64,000 nucleotides of DNA. It comes from Bretschneidera sinensis. Its lineage: Eukaryota; Streptophyta; Magnoliopsida; Brassicales; Akaniaceae. The notes under the pieces are model-generated. The model searched no databases. It was given only the letters and a program-made list of their open reading frames with translations, and was not told the origin of the DNA. The stretch lies in assembly GCA_023935145.1 (NCBI GenBank), contig CM043699.1, positions 127,784,536 through 127,848,535 of the forward strand, read 5' to 3'. Of the stretch, positions 32,458 to 43,160 are shown piece by piece (position 1 is the first letter of the stretch; each line of letters starts with the position of its first letter). Position numbers and translations under genes: made by a program.

Positions 32458-32478
32458 TTTTGGTGTCGTTGCAGGAGA
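32458..32478 (+). other. Primer-binding site of Athila-A (Asp-tRNA type)
   Basis: The sequence TGGTGTCGTTGCAGGAGA starts at 32461. It is the Athila-type Asp-tRNA primer site (TGGCGTCGTTGCCGGGGA in Athila-B) with a few transitions. Confidence 0.85.
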
Positions 32479-32767
32479 TTGCGCTAAATTTCTTTTTAGA
32501 ATTATTTTCGTTTAATTTAATCACTTTTATTTTATTTTATTCTGTTTTATTTTATCAAAAATCTAAAAATTTAAGTTTTTGTTTTTCACTTTTATTTTGC
32601 TTCATCAAAAACCTAATCTATTTTCTTTTTGTTTATGTCTTAGGCACTACAGCGGAAGTTCTCTGTGATGATCGAGCACATCACCTTATGCGATCGAGCG
32701 CATTTGAGGCAGAGGCTACCCAAGCAGCAGTACTGAACTGCTGCACTGAAGCGGTTTTCACTGATTC
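32479..32767 (+). other. Athila-A untranslated leader
   Basis: The leader is T-rich (ttttattttattctgttttat). It also contains palindrome motifs of the LTR type at 32665-32702 (gatcgagcac, gcgatcgagcgc). I see no supported coding region; the longest frame here lies over the palindrome motifs. Confidence 0.6.
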
Positions 32768-34384
32768 ATGGAAGGGCTTCGATCCAGACATTCAACTTTC
32801 TTTCCTCTCAGTATAGAGCTTGAGTGAACCATTCGATGAAGGCTTAGAGACAACTTTGAGGAGGTAGAAGAGGAATTCGAGGAAGAAGTATCAATGGCAG
32901 AACAACTAGAAAACTAACAACCACCTGAGGAACATCGATCAACCATCTTGCGTTGCTTATCAACCAGAGGCAGATGACAATTATTACATATCTCTGCAGA
33001 TACTCAGTGCACTGACTCACTTTAGGGGTACACCTACTGAAGATCCACACTTGCACCTTCGGGAATTCTTCGATCTCTGCAAGTTCCAGCACATTCGGGG
33101 CCTAGACCAAGAAAGAATCAGGTTAATTCTTTTCCCTTTTTCCTTAACAGATAATGCTAAATTGTGGTACAATTCATTACCTGCAGTTTCTATCCATACT
33201 TGGGAGGAGTTGGCCAGCAAGTTCCTAAGGAAATTTTTCCCAGCCCAAAAGACGAGGCAGATGAGGAAGGAGATTTAGTCTTTCCAACAGAAGGATGAAG
33301 ACTTGTTCTTTAAGGCATAGGGACATTTCAACGAGCTACTACTCAAATGCCCACATCATAATCTACCTCAGGATAAGCTGGTACAATCTTTCTATAAAGG
33401 TTTAAATGATATTAATAAAAGTATTGTGGATTCAGGTTGTGGAGGAGTGCTAATGGAGAAAAGTAGCGAAGAAGCCATGGAGCTATTTGAGACCTTAAGT
33501 GAACACACCCAACAATTCTCATCTCGAGGTAGACATGGACCCAAGAGCAAGGGTATGTATGAGGTGACCCTAAATGGAGGATTCTCTACCCAAATAGCTA
33601 CTATGGAGAGGAAATTAGATCTACTTGTCAAAGCTATGACTACTCAGAATGCCTTACCTAATCCACTAGCTACACCACTCTAGGTATATGCTATATGTTC
33701 TCAATTTGATCATAATACTGAGACATGTCCTTTATATTCTTCTACAGACTCAGAGCAAGCAAACTATGTGGGACCAAGCAACTATCCTCTAAAGAACAAC
33801 CCATATGCAAACACTTGCAATCTTGGATGGTGGAACCACCCAAATTTCTCCTAGAGCAACAACCAGAATGCCCTTAACCATCAAGGGCAGCAAAGGAACT
33901 CCCAGTCAGCTGCTCACTCAGCTCCCGAAATAAAGAAAAATGACCTCAAAAGTCTTGTGAGGCAACTAGCAACTCAGCAGCAACAATTAATGACTTCGCA
34001 AGATCAGTTCATGGCAGATGAAAGATAGTTTCAGACTGAACTAAGACAAACCACAGCAAAACATGAACAAACTATTCAAAGGCTAGAGGTATAAATGGGA
34101 TAATTGGCCAAAGAACTGAGTGGTAGAAAGTAAGGTGAGCTTCCGGCTCAAACACTACCTAACCCAGGGGGGCACTATCAACTGAAGGCTATCACGACCC
34201 TCATAAATGGTAAGGTCATAGGAACCGATGATTCTGCAAGAGCATCTATAGAGAAACCATCAGCATCAAAGGTAAGTGATACGGAGAAGGTGAATGCACC
34301 ACCCTTCCCGCAAAGGTTAGTAAAACAAAAGAAAGAAAATAAACTGCTTGATATCTTTGAAACCTTGAGGAAAGTTGAAATAAA
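32768..34384 (+). pseudogene. Athila-A gag
   Basis: ATG at 32768 is homologous to the Athila-B gag start. The capsid core DPHLHLREFFDLCKFQHIRG, then LFPFSLTDNAKLWYNSLP and TWEELASKFLRKFFPAQK, lies at 33035-33250. It is the standard retrotransposon gag domain of Athila elements. An open stretch of 85 codons (33426-33683) holds SSEEAMELFETLSEHTQQF. A Cys/His-poor finger CSQFDHNTETCP is near 33695. The C-terminal part reaches 34384, where Athila-B inserted. At least six stops are present. Confidence 0.85.
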
Positions 34385-34421
34385 TATTGGATCGATTATC
34401 TACCTAAATAAATACGCAAAT

Positions 34422-35737
34422 TGTTGTGAGTTTTAAATTACTCGTAAGCGCACGAGTCGTCTGCAATATAGTGTGTGCAAGTGTGAGGTCGAATCCACAG
34501 GGAATTGCGTTGTAAAAATATATTTTTATCTAAACTAAGTCTATTTTAACCTAGTTCCAAATTTGTAATTGTATGTTGCAAACAAAATAAACTAAACTAA
34601 ATTGATTTAAAAACTAATAATAAAAATACTAAGGTTTCTGAATCCACCCCACCAAAGTAAAGCATATATTTTCATGTTCTATAAAAATAATCTATCAAAA
34701 CATTCAATGAATCCAACTTTAAACAAATCACAACAAATATCCCAATTAAACCAAAACAATCCAATGTATCCGTTTTTAACAAATCACAAAGGATATCAAA
34801 TTTAATCAAAAACGATTCGATGTATCCATCAGATGAAACACACAAAATATCCAACAGAACAATTTAAAAACTATCAATCATAAGAATTTACTCAAACAAT
34901 TGACCAGAACATTTATACTAAAAAAACATCAAAATTGTATAAACAAATATGAAAATCTTATGCCAAACAACGGCGAGGCTTCATCTTTAACCTTAGCTGA
35001 AGATTTTAGCCACTCATAATCATGAAACTAAAGTTCACAATAACAGTGCTAAACATTAAACTTTAAAACTAACAAAAATAGTAAATTAAAAACTAACTAC
35101 ACATGGGGAGAAATTCCACTCGCTGTTGGGCGGCGCTTCCCCTCGTGGTAGCAAAGCCTTCGGGATCCACCAGAATGCTAGCTGACGTCCACCGGATTGC
35201 ACACCGAATGATGAAGGGAGATGGGGCTTTTATAAGGGAATTCCCGGAGTACAATGTGTTTCAAATTTGATGTGAAATACTGCCCGAATGCAATCGATCG
35301 CAGTCTGGTGTGCTCGAGCGCATACTGGAGCACTAGAAAGAATTTTTAACCGATGTGGGATGTGTAAGTGCGCACTTGCGATCCATCGCAAGTCTGGTGT
35401 GATCGAGTGCACTAGACATCTTCAGCTTAACCCTTGTCTACTAAAACTACCATAACTTTCTCTAGAAAAATCATTTTTATAAGCCGTAAAATCCTTCAGA
35501 AAATAGACTTCCGGATCTTTCCAAGCATATATGCCTCATCTCCTAGTTTTTCCTGAATCAATATAGTAAAATCCACAAAAATGACTGATCTGTACAGGCA
35601 ATTCTGGCAATTTTAGTGAAACTCCTTTCCCAGTGCTTGTAAACCTGAAAAACAACGAAAACAACTCAAAGTAACAAATTCCTACGCTAACAAACGTAAA
35701 TTAAGTGGCCAAAATATGCAATATTTTTCACTCATCA
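34422..35737 (-). repeat. 3' LTR of Athila-C
   Basis: On the plus strand it runs from TGTTGTGAGT to CACTCATCA (1316 bp). Palindrome motifs of the TCGA type lie at about 35291-35405 and a TATA box (minus CTTATAAAA) at 35228-35236. It aligns with 37972-39111 from base 34590 onward. Confidence 0.92.
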
Positions 35738-37110
35738 AATACCCCCAAACTTACATTTTGCTAGTCCCTTAGCAAAACAAAATAAATAAATAAATAAATG
35801 GAAAACAAAGAACATAAAGATAAGTTCATCACTCATGGTATCCAAAAATTTAAAGAGCACTCAAAACCACGATATTCATTCATGAGCAAGCTTAAAAAAA
35901 TATAACCCATCTTTGCAATGAATAGGAATTTTAAAACCTAATTACTTACAAGAGGCAAGCAAGACATCACAAGCTTGAATCAGTGTAAAGTGAATTAGCA
36001 TATACAGATGAGGTTTCTAAATAACTTCAATGTACAATGTCTCCATGTCTTAAGATTCACAGGATTTCTCATCAGAATGAACAACGATGACATAGTTTTA
36101 TTTTACCCTTTTTTTTATATAAGGCTCTGCTATGATTAGTTCCCTTAAGCTTTCTAATTGACCCATGTAACGAGTGTTGAGTCAGTGACTCCCAAACCAG
36201 ATGGTTTTAGGGCATTAGGTGTAAAGACACCCCTAAGGACTTACTAACTCGAGTAAAAAAGGCTACAAAACTAAACTGGCTCTAATACTACCAAGTAAAA
36301 TTTTCACCTTTTGATGTGAACACTCCCTGCTTACTAAGGCAAGAGGTCCAGTTACTCAGCGAAAAGTTTCGCAATGATTATTATGAATAAAATTCTCACC
36401 TTTTGACGTGAAAACTCACTGCTTACTAAGGCAAGAGGTCCAGTTACTCAGTGAAAAGTTTATTGATGATGATCATCTTTTTTTTTGCCCAAGTGTTAAT
36501 CCCACAAGTCATCCAGTTTCAGTTAAGTCAAGGAAACATACACATTGAAATCGCATGTCATACCTCACACAAATATCTGCTAATGTGCTCGTGTTAGATT
36601 GGCTCAAACATATGAATTCTCAAATGCCCAAAGTAAGTAACAAAGTTTTAAAACTCTATCATCAAATCATTTGTTCAAAATTTTAAGCTCACCAATGAAA
36701 TCACATCACAATATTTGTTTAGATCAACTAAAATTTCAAAATAACATGAGCATGCATTTACCTTCTTATTTTTTTTTAAATGAAGAAACACAACAAAAAT
36801 TTAGGACAAAGTGTGTGTAACGTGTGTCCCATACCACTAAACTTAATTTACACATTGTCCCCAATGTGTGAATGATATGGAAAGAGCTAACCTAGGAGAT
36901 GGAGAACTAGCTAGACTGGTATGACTCATAGCATACCCCCAAACTTGAACTGAAGTACGCGTTGTCCCTGAAAAATAAAGACTGAAAAACAAAAAATACT
37001 GGAAACAAACAATAATCATAAATATGTAAAATAATAAATATATAGAAAGGATATGCTGTGGGGTGCCTCCCATGAGCGCTAAGTTTAACGTCTTCAGCCA
37101 GACCCAACAT
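35738..37110 (-). other. Athila-C polypurine tract and 3' non-coding region
   Basis: The polypurine tract (minus TTTGGGGGTATT) touches the LTR at 35738. The rest has no gene. It has a two-copy tandem repeat at 36305-36470 and a bulged hairpin at 36207-36236, both shared with Athila-B. A gtgcctcccatgagcgctaag motif near 37065 marks the start of the 3' region, as in Athila-B. Confidence 0.75.
36305..36470 (-). repeat. Two-copy tandem repeat (period 92 bp) in Athila-C 3' region
   Basis: Each unit starts caccttttgaYgtgaa and contains ttactaaggcaagaggtcca and gttactcag. Units begin at 36305 and 36397. Related units occur three times in Athila-B. Confidence 0.85.
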
Positions 37111-37971
37111 TAGTAATCGTGCCCAGTTAAATGCTCCACCATCTGATCAATAAATAGGAGTGGAAAATGATCCTTCCTTATGGTAGCATTCAACTTATGG
37201 TAGTCTAGACACACTCTCCATCCTGATTACACACGAGTTGGAACCACCTTGTCGTCTTTATTTATCACTACCGTCAATCTAGCCTGCTTTGGCACGACAT
37301 AAATCGGGCTCACCCACTCACTATCAAAGATGGGATAAATGATCCCTACATCCAACAGCTTTATCACTTCAGTCCTCACAACCTCTTGTATAGCTGGGTT
37401 GAGCCTTCTTTGTGGCTCCCTCAATGGCTTGGCATTCTTCTCCAAATGTAACTTGTGCATCACCACCAAGGGGCTGATCCCCTTCATATCCTCAATAGTC
37501 CAGCTGATAGCTTCATTGTGCTATCTTAAAACGTCCAATAATTTATCCACTTGAGCATCAACCAAATCTGAAGCTATAGTCAGAGCAAAGAATCTGCTGG
37601 ACCTAGGAATTTATACTTAAGATTGTCCTGTAAAGGCTTAAGTTCCTTCTTGAGGGGTTCAGGTGCTGTGGTCTCCTCCGTCTCACTGCTCTTCTGAGTA
37701 GCAAACTCTAAAGTAGCATTTGTTTTCTCAAACAACTTATCCAAATCCAAATCCTCTTCAAACTGAGCAATACATGCCTACAGGGGGTCCTCAATGCTTG
37801 ATTCACCCACAGTCTCCTCCGTCTTACTGCTCTCCCGAGGAGCAGACTCCAAGATAGCATTTGTTTGCTCGAGTAACTTATCTAAATCCAAATCCTCTCC
37901 AAACTGAGCAAAGCATGCCTCCAGAATGTCCTCGGACTTCCTTTCTTTCTTGGGCGCTCGTAATCTCACTA
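37111..37971 (-). pseudogene. Athila-C pol fragment: pre-RT linker and start of RT
   Basis: The minus strand reads a linker with two in-frame copies of a 47-residue unit (EDLDLDKL core; copies near 37672-37812 and 37813-37953). It then has the ELKPLQDNLKYKFLGP motif that precedes RT in Athila elements, and RT fingers (GIIYPIFDSEWVSPIYVVPK, near 37310-37360, and DYHKLN/FIDQMVEHL near 37130-37200). The reading stops at about 37110, where RT is joined directly to the 3' non-coding region. It cannot encode an active polymerase. Confidence 0.82.
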
Positions 37972-39111
37972 AATTGATTTAAAAACTAATAATAAAAACA
38001 CTAAGGTTTCTGAATCCACCCCACTAAAGTAAAGTATAAATTTTCATGTTCTATAAAAATAGTCTATCAAAACATTCCATGAATCCAACTTTAAACAAAT
38101 CACAACAAATATCCTAATTAAACCAAAACAATCCAATATATCCACTTTTAACAAATCACAAAAGGATATCAAATTTAATAAAAAAACGATTCGATGTGTC
38201 CATCAGATGAAACACACGGAATATCCAACAGAACAATTTAAAAACTATCAATCATAAGAATTTACTCAAACAATTGACCAAAACATTTATGCTAAAAAAA
38301 CATTAGAATTGTATAAACAAATCTGAAAATCTTATGCCAAACAACGACGAGGCTTCATTTTCAGCCTTAGCTGAAGATTTTAGCCACTCATAATCATGAA
38401 ATTAAAGTTCACAATAATAGTGCTAAACATTAAACTTTAAAACTAACAAAAGTAGTAAATTAAAAACTGACTATACATGCAAAGAAATTCCACTCACTGT
38501 TGGGCGACGCTTCCCCTCGTGGTAGCAAAGCCTTCGGGATCCACCAGAATGCTAGCTGACGTCCACTGGATTGCACACCGAATTATGAAGGGAGATGGGG
38601 CTTCTATAAGGGAATTCCCAGAGTACAAAGTGTTTCAAATTCGATGTGGGATACTGCCCAAGTGCGATCGATTGCAGTCTGGTGCGCTCGAGCGCATACT
38701 GACGCACTAGAAAGCATTTTTAACCGATGTGGGATGTGTGAGTGCGCACTTGTGATCGATTGAAAGTCTGGTGTGATCGAACGCACTAGACATCTTTAAC
38801 TTAACCCTTGTCTACTAAAGCTGCCATAACTTTCTCTAGAAAAATCATTTTTACAAGCCATAAAATCTTTCAGAAAATATACTTCTGGATCTTTCCAAGC
38901 ATATATGGCTCATCTCCTGGTTCTTCCTGAATCAATACAGTAAAATGCACAAAAATGACTTATCTGTACAGGAAATTCTGGCAATTTTAGTGAAACTCCT
39001 TTCCCAGTGCTTGTAAACCTGAAAAACAATGAAAACAACTCAAAGTAACAAATTCCTATGCTAACAAATGTAAATTAAGTGGCCAAAATATGCAATATTT
39101 TTCACCCATCA
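37972..39111 (-). repeat. Truncated 5' LTR of Athila-C
   Basis: It matches 34590-35737. The inner about 170 bp of the LTR and everything from the primer site to the pol linker are deleted. A perfect TGCGCTCGAGCGCA palindrome is at 38683-38696, with related motifs at 38663-38782. Confidence 0.9.
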
Positions 39112-40366
39112 CAAATAATCATCCTAGTTTTACTTGCAAGTGCACAAGGTCTGTGGTAGTATAGTGTGCAAGTGCGAGATCATTTCCACAAAGATTGGTG
39201 AATTTCATTTTAGAATTAGTTTCTTTAAGTTAAAAAGAGAAATAGCAAATTGATTGTGAGTAAATAACAATAATGAGAACATAGGACTACGATATCCACC
39301 CTAATTATACTTTCCCACTAAGTAAAGCTTCAATGTTCTAGCCTTATCATGAATATCTAATGGTTGCCAACCTAAGGGCTTGGTCTACACCTTAGGCTAT
39401 TGATCTCCCTATGCAACGAGTTAGGCATGGTGTATACTCTAACTCTTTTCTCTCTTAAGGGATTCAGCATGGGTGTATACTGAGTTGTTCCTTAAGAGAG
39501 CGTGAGGGCTGTGGAGATCGGCAACCACACGGGACCTAGGGCTTGGTCCGCTCCCAGTTTCCCATGTTGATTAATCTGGGAATCTGGTGTGAATATTCCT
39601 TGTTACTAATGCCGAACCCATGACTCGATTATCCAAATTGATTCGACTAACTTATCTATACCACATGCATACGTTGATCAGGCACATACATATGAGGAAT
39701 GTAAATACAAACAGGTTTTAATCAAGTTAAATATTCTAACAAGGCTATAACAAAGATAATTAATGAATGAACATGTGAAAAAACATAACTAGGGCTTCAA
39801 TCGAGCCTTATAGGAGTTTAGTTACACATACTAAGTAAACTAAACATTCTAAATATAATGAAATAAAAAACAGAAAACTAAAACCGAGGAAGACTCGGGA
39901 GACGAGTCGTCAATTCCTCTCCTAAGCTCTCTACTTCGAATCTAGAACAAAAGGTGTAGTTTATGTGTTTTATAAGGCTATTTATAGGGTACTTATGGTG
40001 TCCCGAAACCCTAATTCCTTTTTGGAGTCGGAAGACTTCTTTCCATATCTGGCTCTGCCGCCTCTTGAGTGATTGCGCTCGAGCGTATACAGGATGCACT
40101 CGATCGCAGGTGTGCACTCAAGCCTTCTTCATTTCCATATCATGCTCTTTTATGCTCAATCTCAATGAGGTGCGCTCGAGCGCACCATGGTGGATGACAG
40201 ATCTTGACTTTTGCTCCTAAAAGCTCCAAATTATCATTTTTTTTGTCCAAGTCCTGTGAAAAACACATAAAACACGAAAATGAAGTAGAATCCATAGAAA
40301 TAGATAAATAAATAGCCTAACAAGTGTAAATTAAGGAGCTTAAATATGACTATTTAAGCACTTATC

Positions 40367-42111
40367 ACACCCCCAAACTTACATATTGCTAGTCCCTTAG
40401 CAATACAAAACTAAAGACTAAGTTAGAACAAAATTTAAGGATAAATTCATTTCCAGGATACTCAAAGATTTGGGTTGTGCATAAAGCTGTGATAACCGTT
40501 CATGAGTAAGCTTAAAATAAAAACACATTTTTGTATTGAAAAACGATTTTCAAAAGCTCGTGTTACTTACCTAAGACTGGCCTAAGGCATCGCAAGTTTG
40601 ATTCGTGTGTGATGAATTAGCACATATAAGATGAGGCTTCCACATAATTTTAGTGTATAGTATTTCAATGCTCAAACCTTTATCGAATTCCTTATCAACG
40701 AGAACAAAAATGGCATAATACTTGCTTTTTTTTTTCTTTTTATCATGTGATCTTTGCCATGTTGAGTTCCATCAAGCTTTCTATTTGACCCTTGTAACGA
40801 GTGTTTGGCCAATGACTCCCAAACCAGATGGTTTTAGGGCATTTGGTGTAAAGACACCCCTAAGGACTTACTAACTCGAATAAAAAAGGCTACGGAACTA
40901 ACAGATTTTAATGAAATTCCCACCTTTTGACGTGAACACTCAATGCTTACTAAGGCAAGACGCCTAGTTACTCAGTGAAAATTTGTCAGTATGATCATTA
41001 AAGGCTTACTTCTCACCTTTTGACGTGAACACTCAATGCTTACTGAGGCAAGAGGCCTAGTTACTCAGTGAAAATTTGTTATTATGATTATTAAAGGCTT
41101 ACTTCTCACCTTTTGATGTGAACACTCAATGCTTACTTAGGCAAGAGGCCCAGTTACTCAGTGAAAAGTTTTTAATGATCATTAGAAGCTTTTTAATCAC
41201 TTTTTGCATGATGAACATTTTTCTTTATTTTTCTTATGCCAAAGTATTCTTTTCAACAAGTCCTCCTATTACAGTTAGGTTATGAAAACATATATAAAAG
41301 AATTATGTGTCATACCCCACACAAATGCGTGCTAAATGTGCTTGTGCAAATTTAGATCAAACTTGTGAATTCTTTGGTGCCTTGAGATAGGTAACTAACT
41401 TTGTAGAATTCCTAATACAAGACTATGTGTTCTAGTTTTTAAGCTTACTAGTGAAGTGTTATCAAATTTTTAAAATCAACCAAAATTTTTGTTTATCAAA
41501 AGAACATGCATTTATCTCTCTTAAAAAAAAACTGGGACTTAGTGTGTGCATGTGTTTCAAGTGTGTGTGTAAAAGTATCTAGTATCTCCCACTACTCCCA
41601 AACTTAAAATACACATTGTCTTCAATGTGTGTGTGGCATGGAAAGATCTAACCTGGGAGATAGAGAACTAGGTTGCTTGCTTGTTTGCTTGTACACGCCC
41701 CTAAACTTGAACTGGATGCACGCACTAAGTACCTGACAAAGAAAAAATAAATATTGTTCTGAAAAACAAAATATAAATAATAGACATGTAAATATAGCTA
41801 TATAACAAATAAAAAGTACTGAAAATGAAAAAAAGGATATGTCTAGGGTGCCTCCCATGAGTGCTAAGTTTTACGTCTTTAGCCAGACGGGGTATCCTCT
41901 CACTGCTGATCATCTGTGGGTGCAGTCGAGGAGATACCGGGTGCAGGAGGTAGTTTCTGGTGTAAATGTGCTCAATCGCAATGTCTCAAATAGTGACGTT
42001 ATGGGCTGTAGAAATTGGGATTTCAAATGTTTCAGTTGTCCTAAGATTTGATATATATTGTACAACTTCAAGTGTTAAGTCCTCGTCTCGAGGAGGCATG
42101 GTGAGCTCGAG
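40367..42111 (-). other. Athila-B polypurine tract and long 3' non-coding region
   Basis: The polypurine tract (minus AGTTTGGGGGTG) is at 40367-40378, next to the LTR. No coding region is supported in the 1.7 kb. It has three 93-bp tandem units (40921-41172), a conserved hairpin (40834-40863) and a cctcccatgagtgctaag motif near 41850 marking its start. A long 3' region without ORF is usual for Athila elements that lost the envelope-like gene. Confidence 0.75.
40921..41172 (-). repeat. Three-copy 93-bp tandem repeat in Athila-B 3' region
   Basis: Units begin at 40921, 41014 and 41107 with exactly 93 bp period. Each contains caccttttgaYgtgaacact and aaggcaagaVgccYagttac. The same unit is present twice in Athila-C. 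Confidence 0.88.
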
Positions 42112-43160
42112 TTATGGTTTGAAGCAATGTTCATTGACTGTAAAAGTCTGATTTCTGTTTGAGCTATGAATTTCCAAAGTCCCATGAGGAAAGACCTTGG
42201 TGACCACATACGGACCAACCCAACAGGACTTTAGTTTGCCAGGGAACAGCCTTAACCTTGAATTGTAGAGTAGCACCCTTTGTCCTACGTGAAACTCTTT
42301 TTGCACTAGTTGTTTGTCATGATAGGCCTTTGCCCTTTCCTTGTAAAGCTTTGCATTCTCATATGCGTCATACTGTAATTCTTCTAGCTCATTTAAGTGC
42401 AGCCTCCTTTTCTCACCCGCTTGTTTTATATCAAAGTTGAATTGTTTAATGGCCCAATAGGCTCTATGTTCTAGCTCGACGGGTAAGTGGCAAGCTTTGC
42501 CAAAGACTAAGCGGTATGGGGACATCCCAATTGGTGTCTTATAAGATGTCCAATATGCCCACAAAGCATCGTTGAGGCGAAAGGACCAGTCCTTTCGACT
42601 AGGATTCAAGGTTCTCTCCAAAATGCTTTTGATTTCTCAGTTACTTATCTCCACTTGGCCACTAGTCTGAGGATGGTATGGGGTGCCAACCTTATGGGTG
42701 ATTCCATATTTTTTGATGAGTGCAGCAAAAGAATGATGATGGAAGTGGTTGCCTCCGTCATTGATGATTGCTCTTGGTGTCCCGAACCGAGTAAAAATGT
42801 TATCCTGTAAAAACTTTAACACCACTTTGTGATCATTAGTCTTTGAGGGGACTGCCTCGACCCATTTAGACACATAATTCACACCCACAAGAATATATAA
42901 ATTACCAAAGGAATTGGGGAAGGGACCCATGAAATCAATGCCCCATACATCAAAAAGTTCTACTATGTGGATATTTTGTAGGGGTATTTGATTTCGGGAT
43001 GAAATATTACCAGTCTGTTGGCATCTATCACATAAGCTGCAGTATGTGAACGTCTTTAAACAGATTAGGCTAATAAAAACCAGATTGCAGTACCTTAAGT
43101 GTTGTTTTCTTGGCCCCAAAGTGTCCTCCACAAGCAAACTGGTGGCAATGTTGTAACAAG
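42112..43160 (-). pseudogene. Athila-B integrase
   Basis: Two minus-strand frames carry the zinc finger ([15 protein letters not shown] near 43030) and the core with [13 protein letters not shown] (near 42940), IINDGGNHF (near 42740-42765) and the VEISN Glu block (near 42640). A stop at about 42637 separates this from the last 169 codons (42621-42112), which hold [20 protein letters not shown] and the C-terminal [16 protein letters not shown] and [12 protein letters not shown] segment. The only clear break in the core is that TAA/TAG; otherwise it is well preserved. Confidence 0.88.

Larger units (their letters stand above)
34422..39111 (-). mobile_element. Athila-C: deleted Athila-like element, minus strand
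   Basis: A complete 3' LTR (34422-35737), a 2.2-kb internal remnant and a truncated 5' LTR (37972-39111) are flanked by a perfect CAAAT duplication. The LTR sequence differs from that of A and B, so it is a separate family. Primer site, gag, protease, most of RT, RNase H and integrase are missing. Its 3' region resembles that of Athila-B. Confidence 0.9.
34385..40366 (-). repeat. 3' LTR of Athila-B, interrupted by Athila-C
   Basis: The first 37 bp are at 34385-34421 and the remaining 1.25 kb at 39117-40366; the CAAAT at 39112-39116 duplicates 34417-34421. It matches the 5' LTR at 47700-48962. It contains palindrome motifs at 40075-40184 with a perfect TGCGCTCGAGCGCA at 40171-40184. TATAAATA on the minus strand is at 39979-39986. 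Confidence 0.9.
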
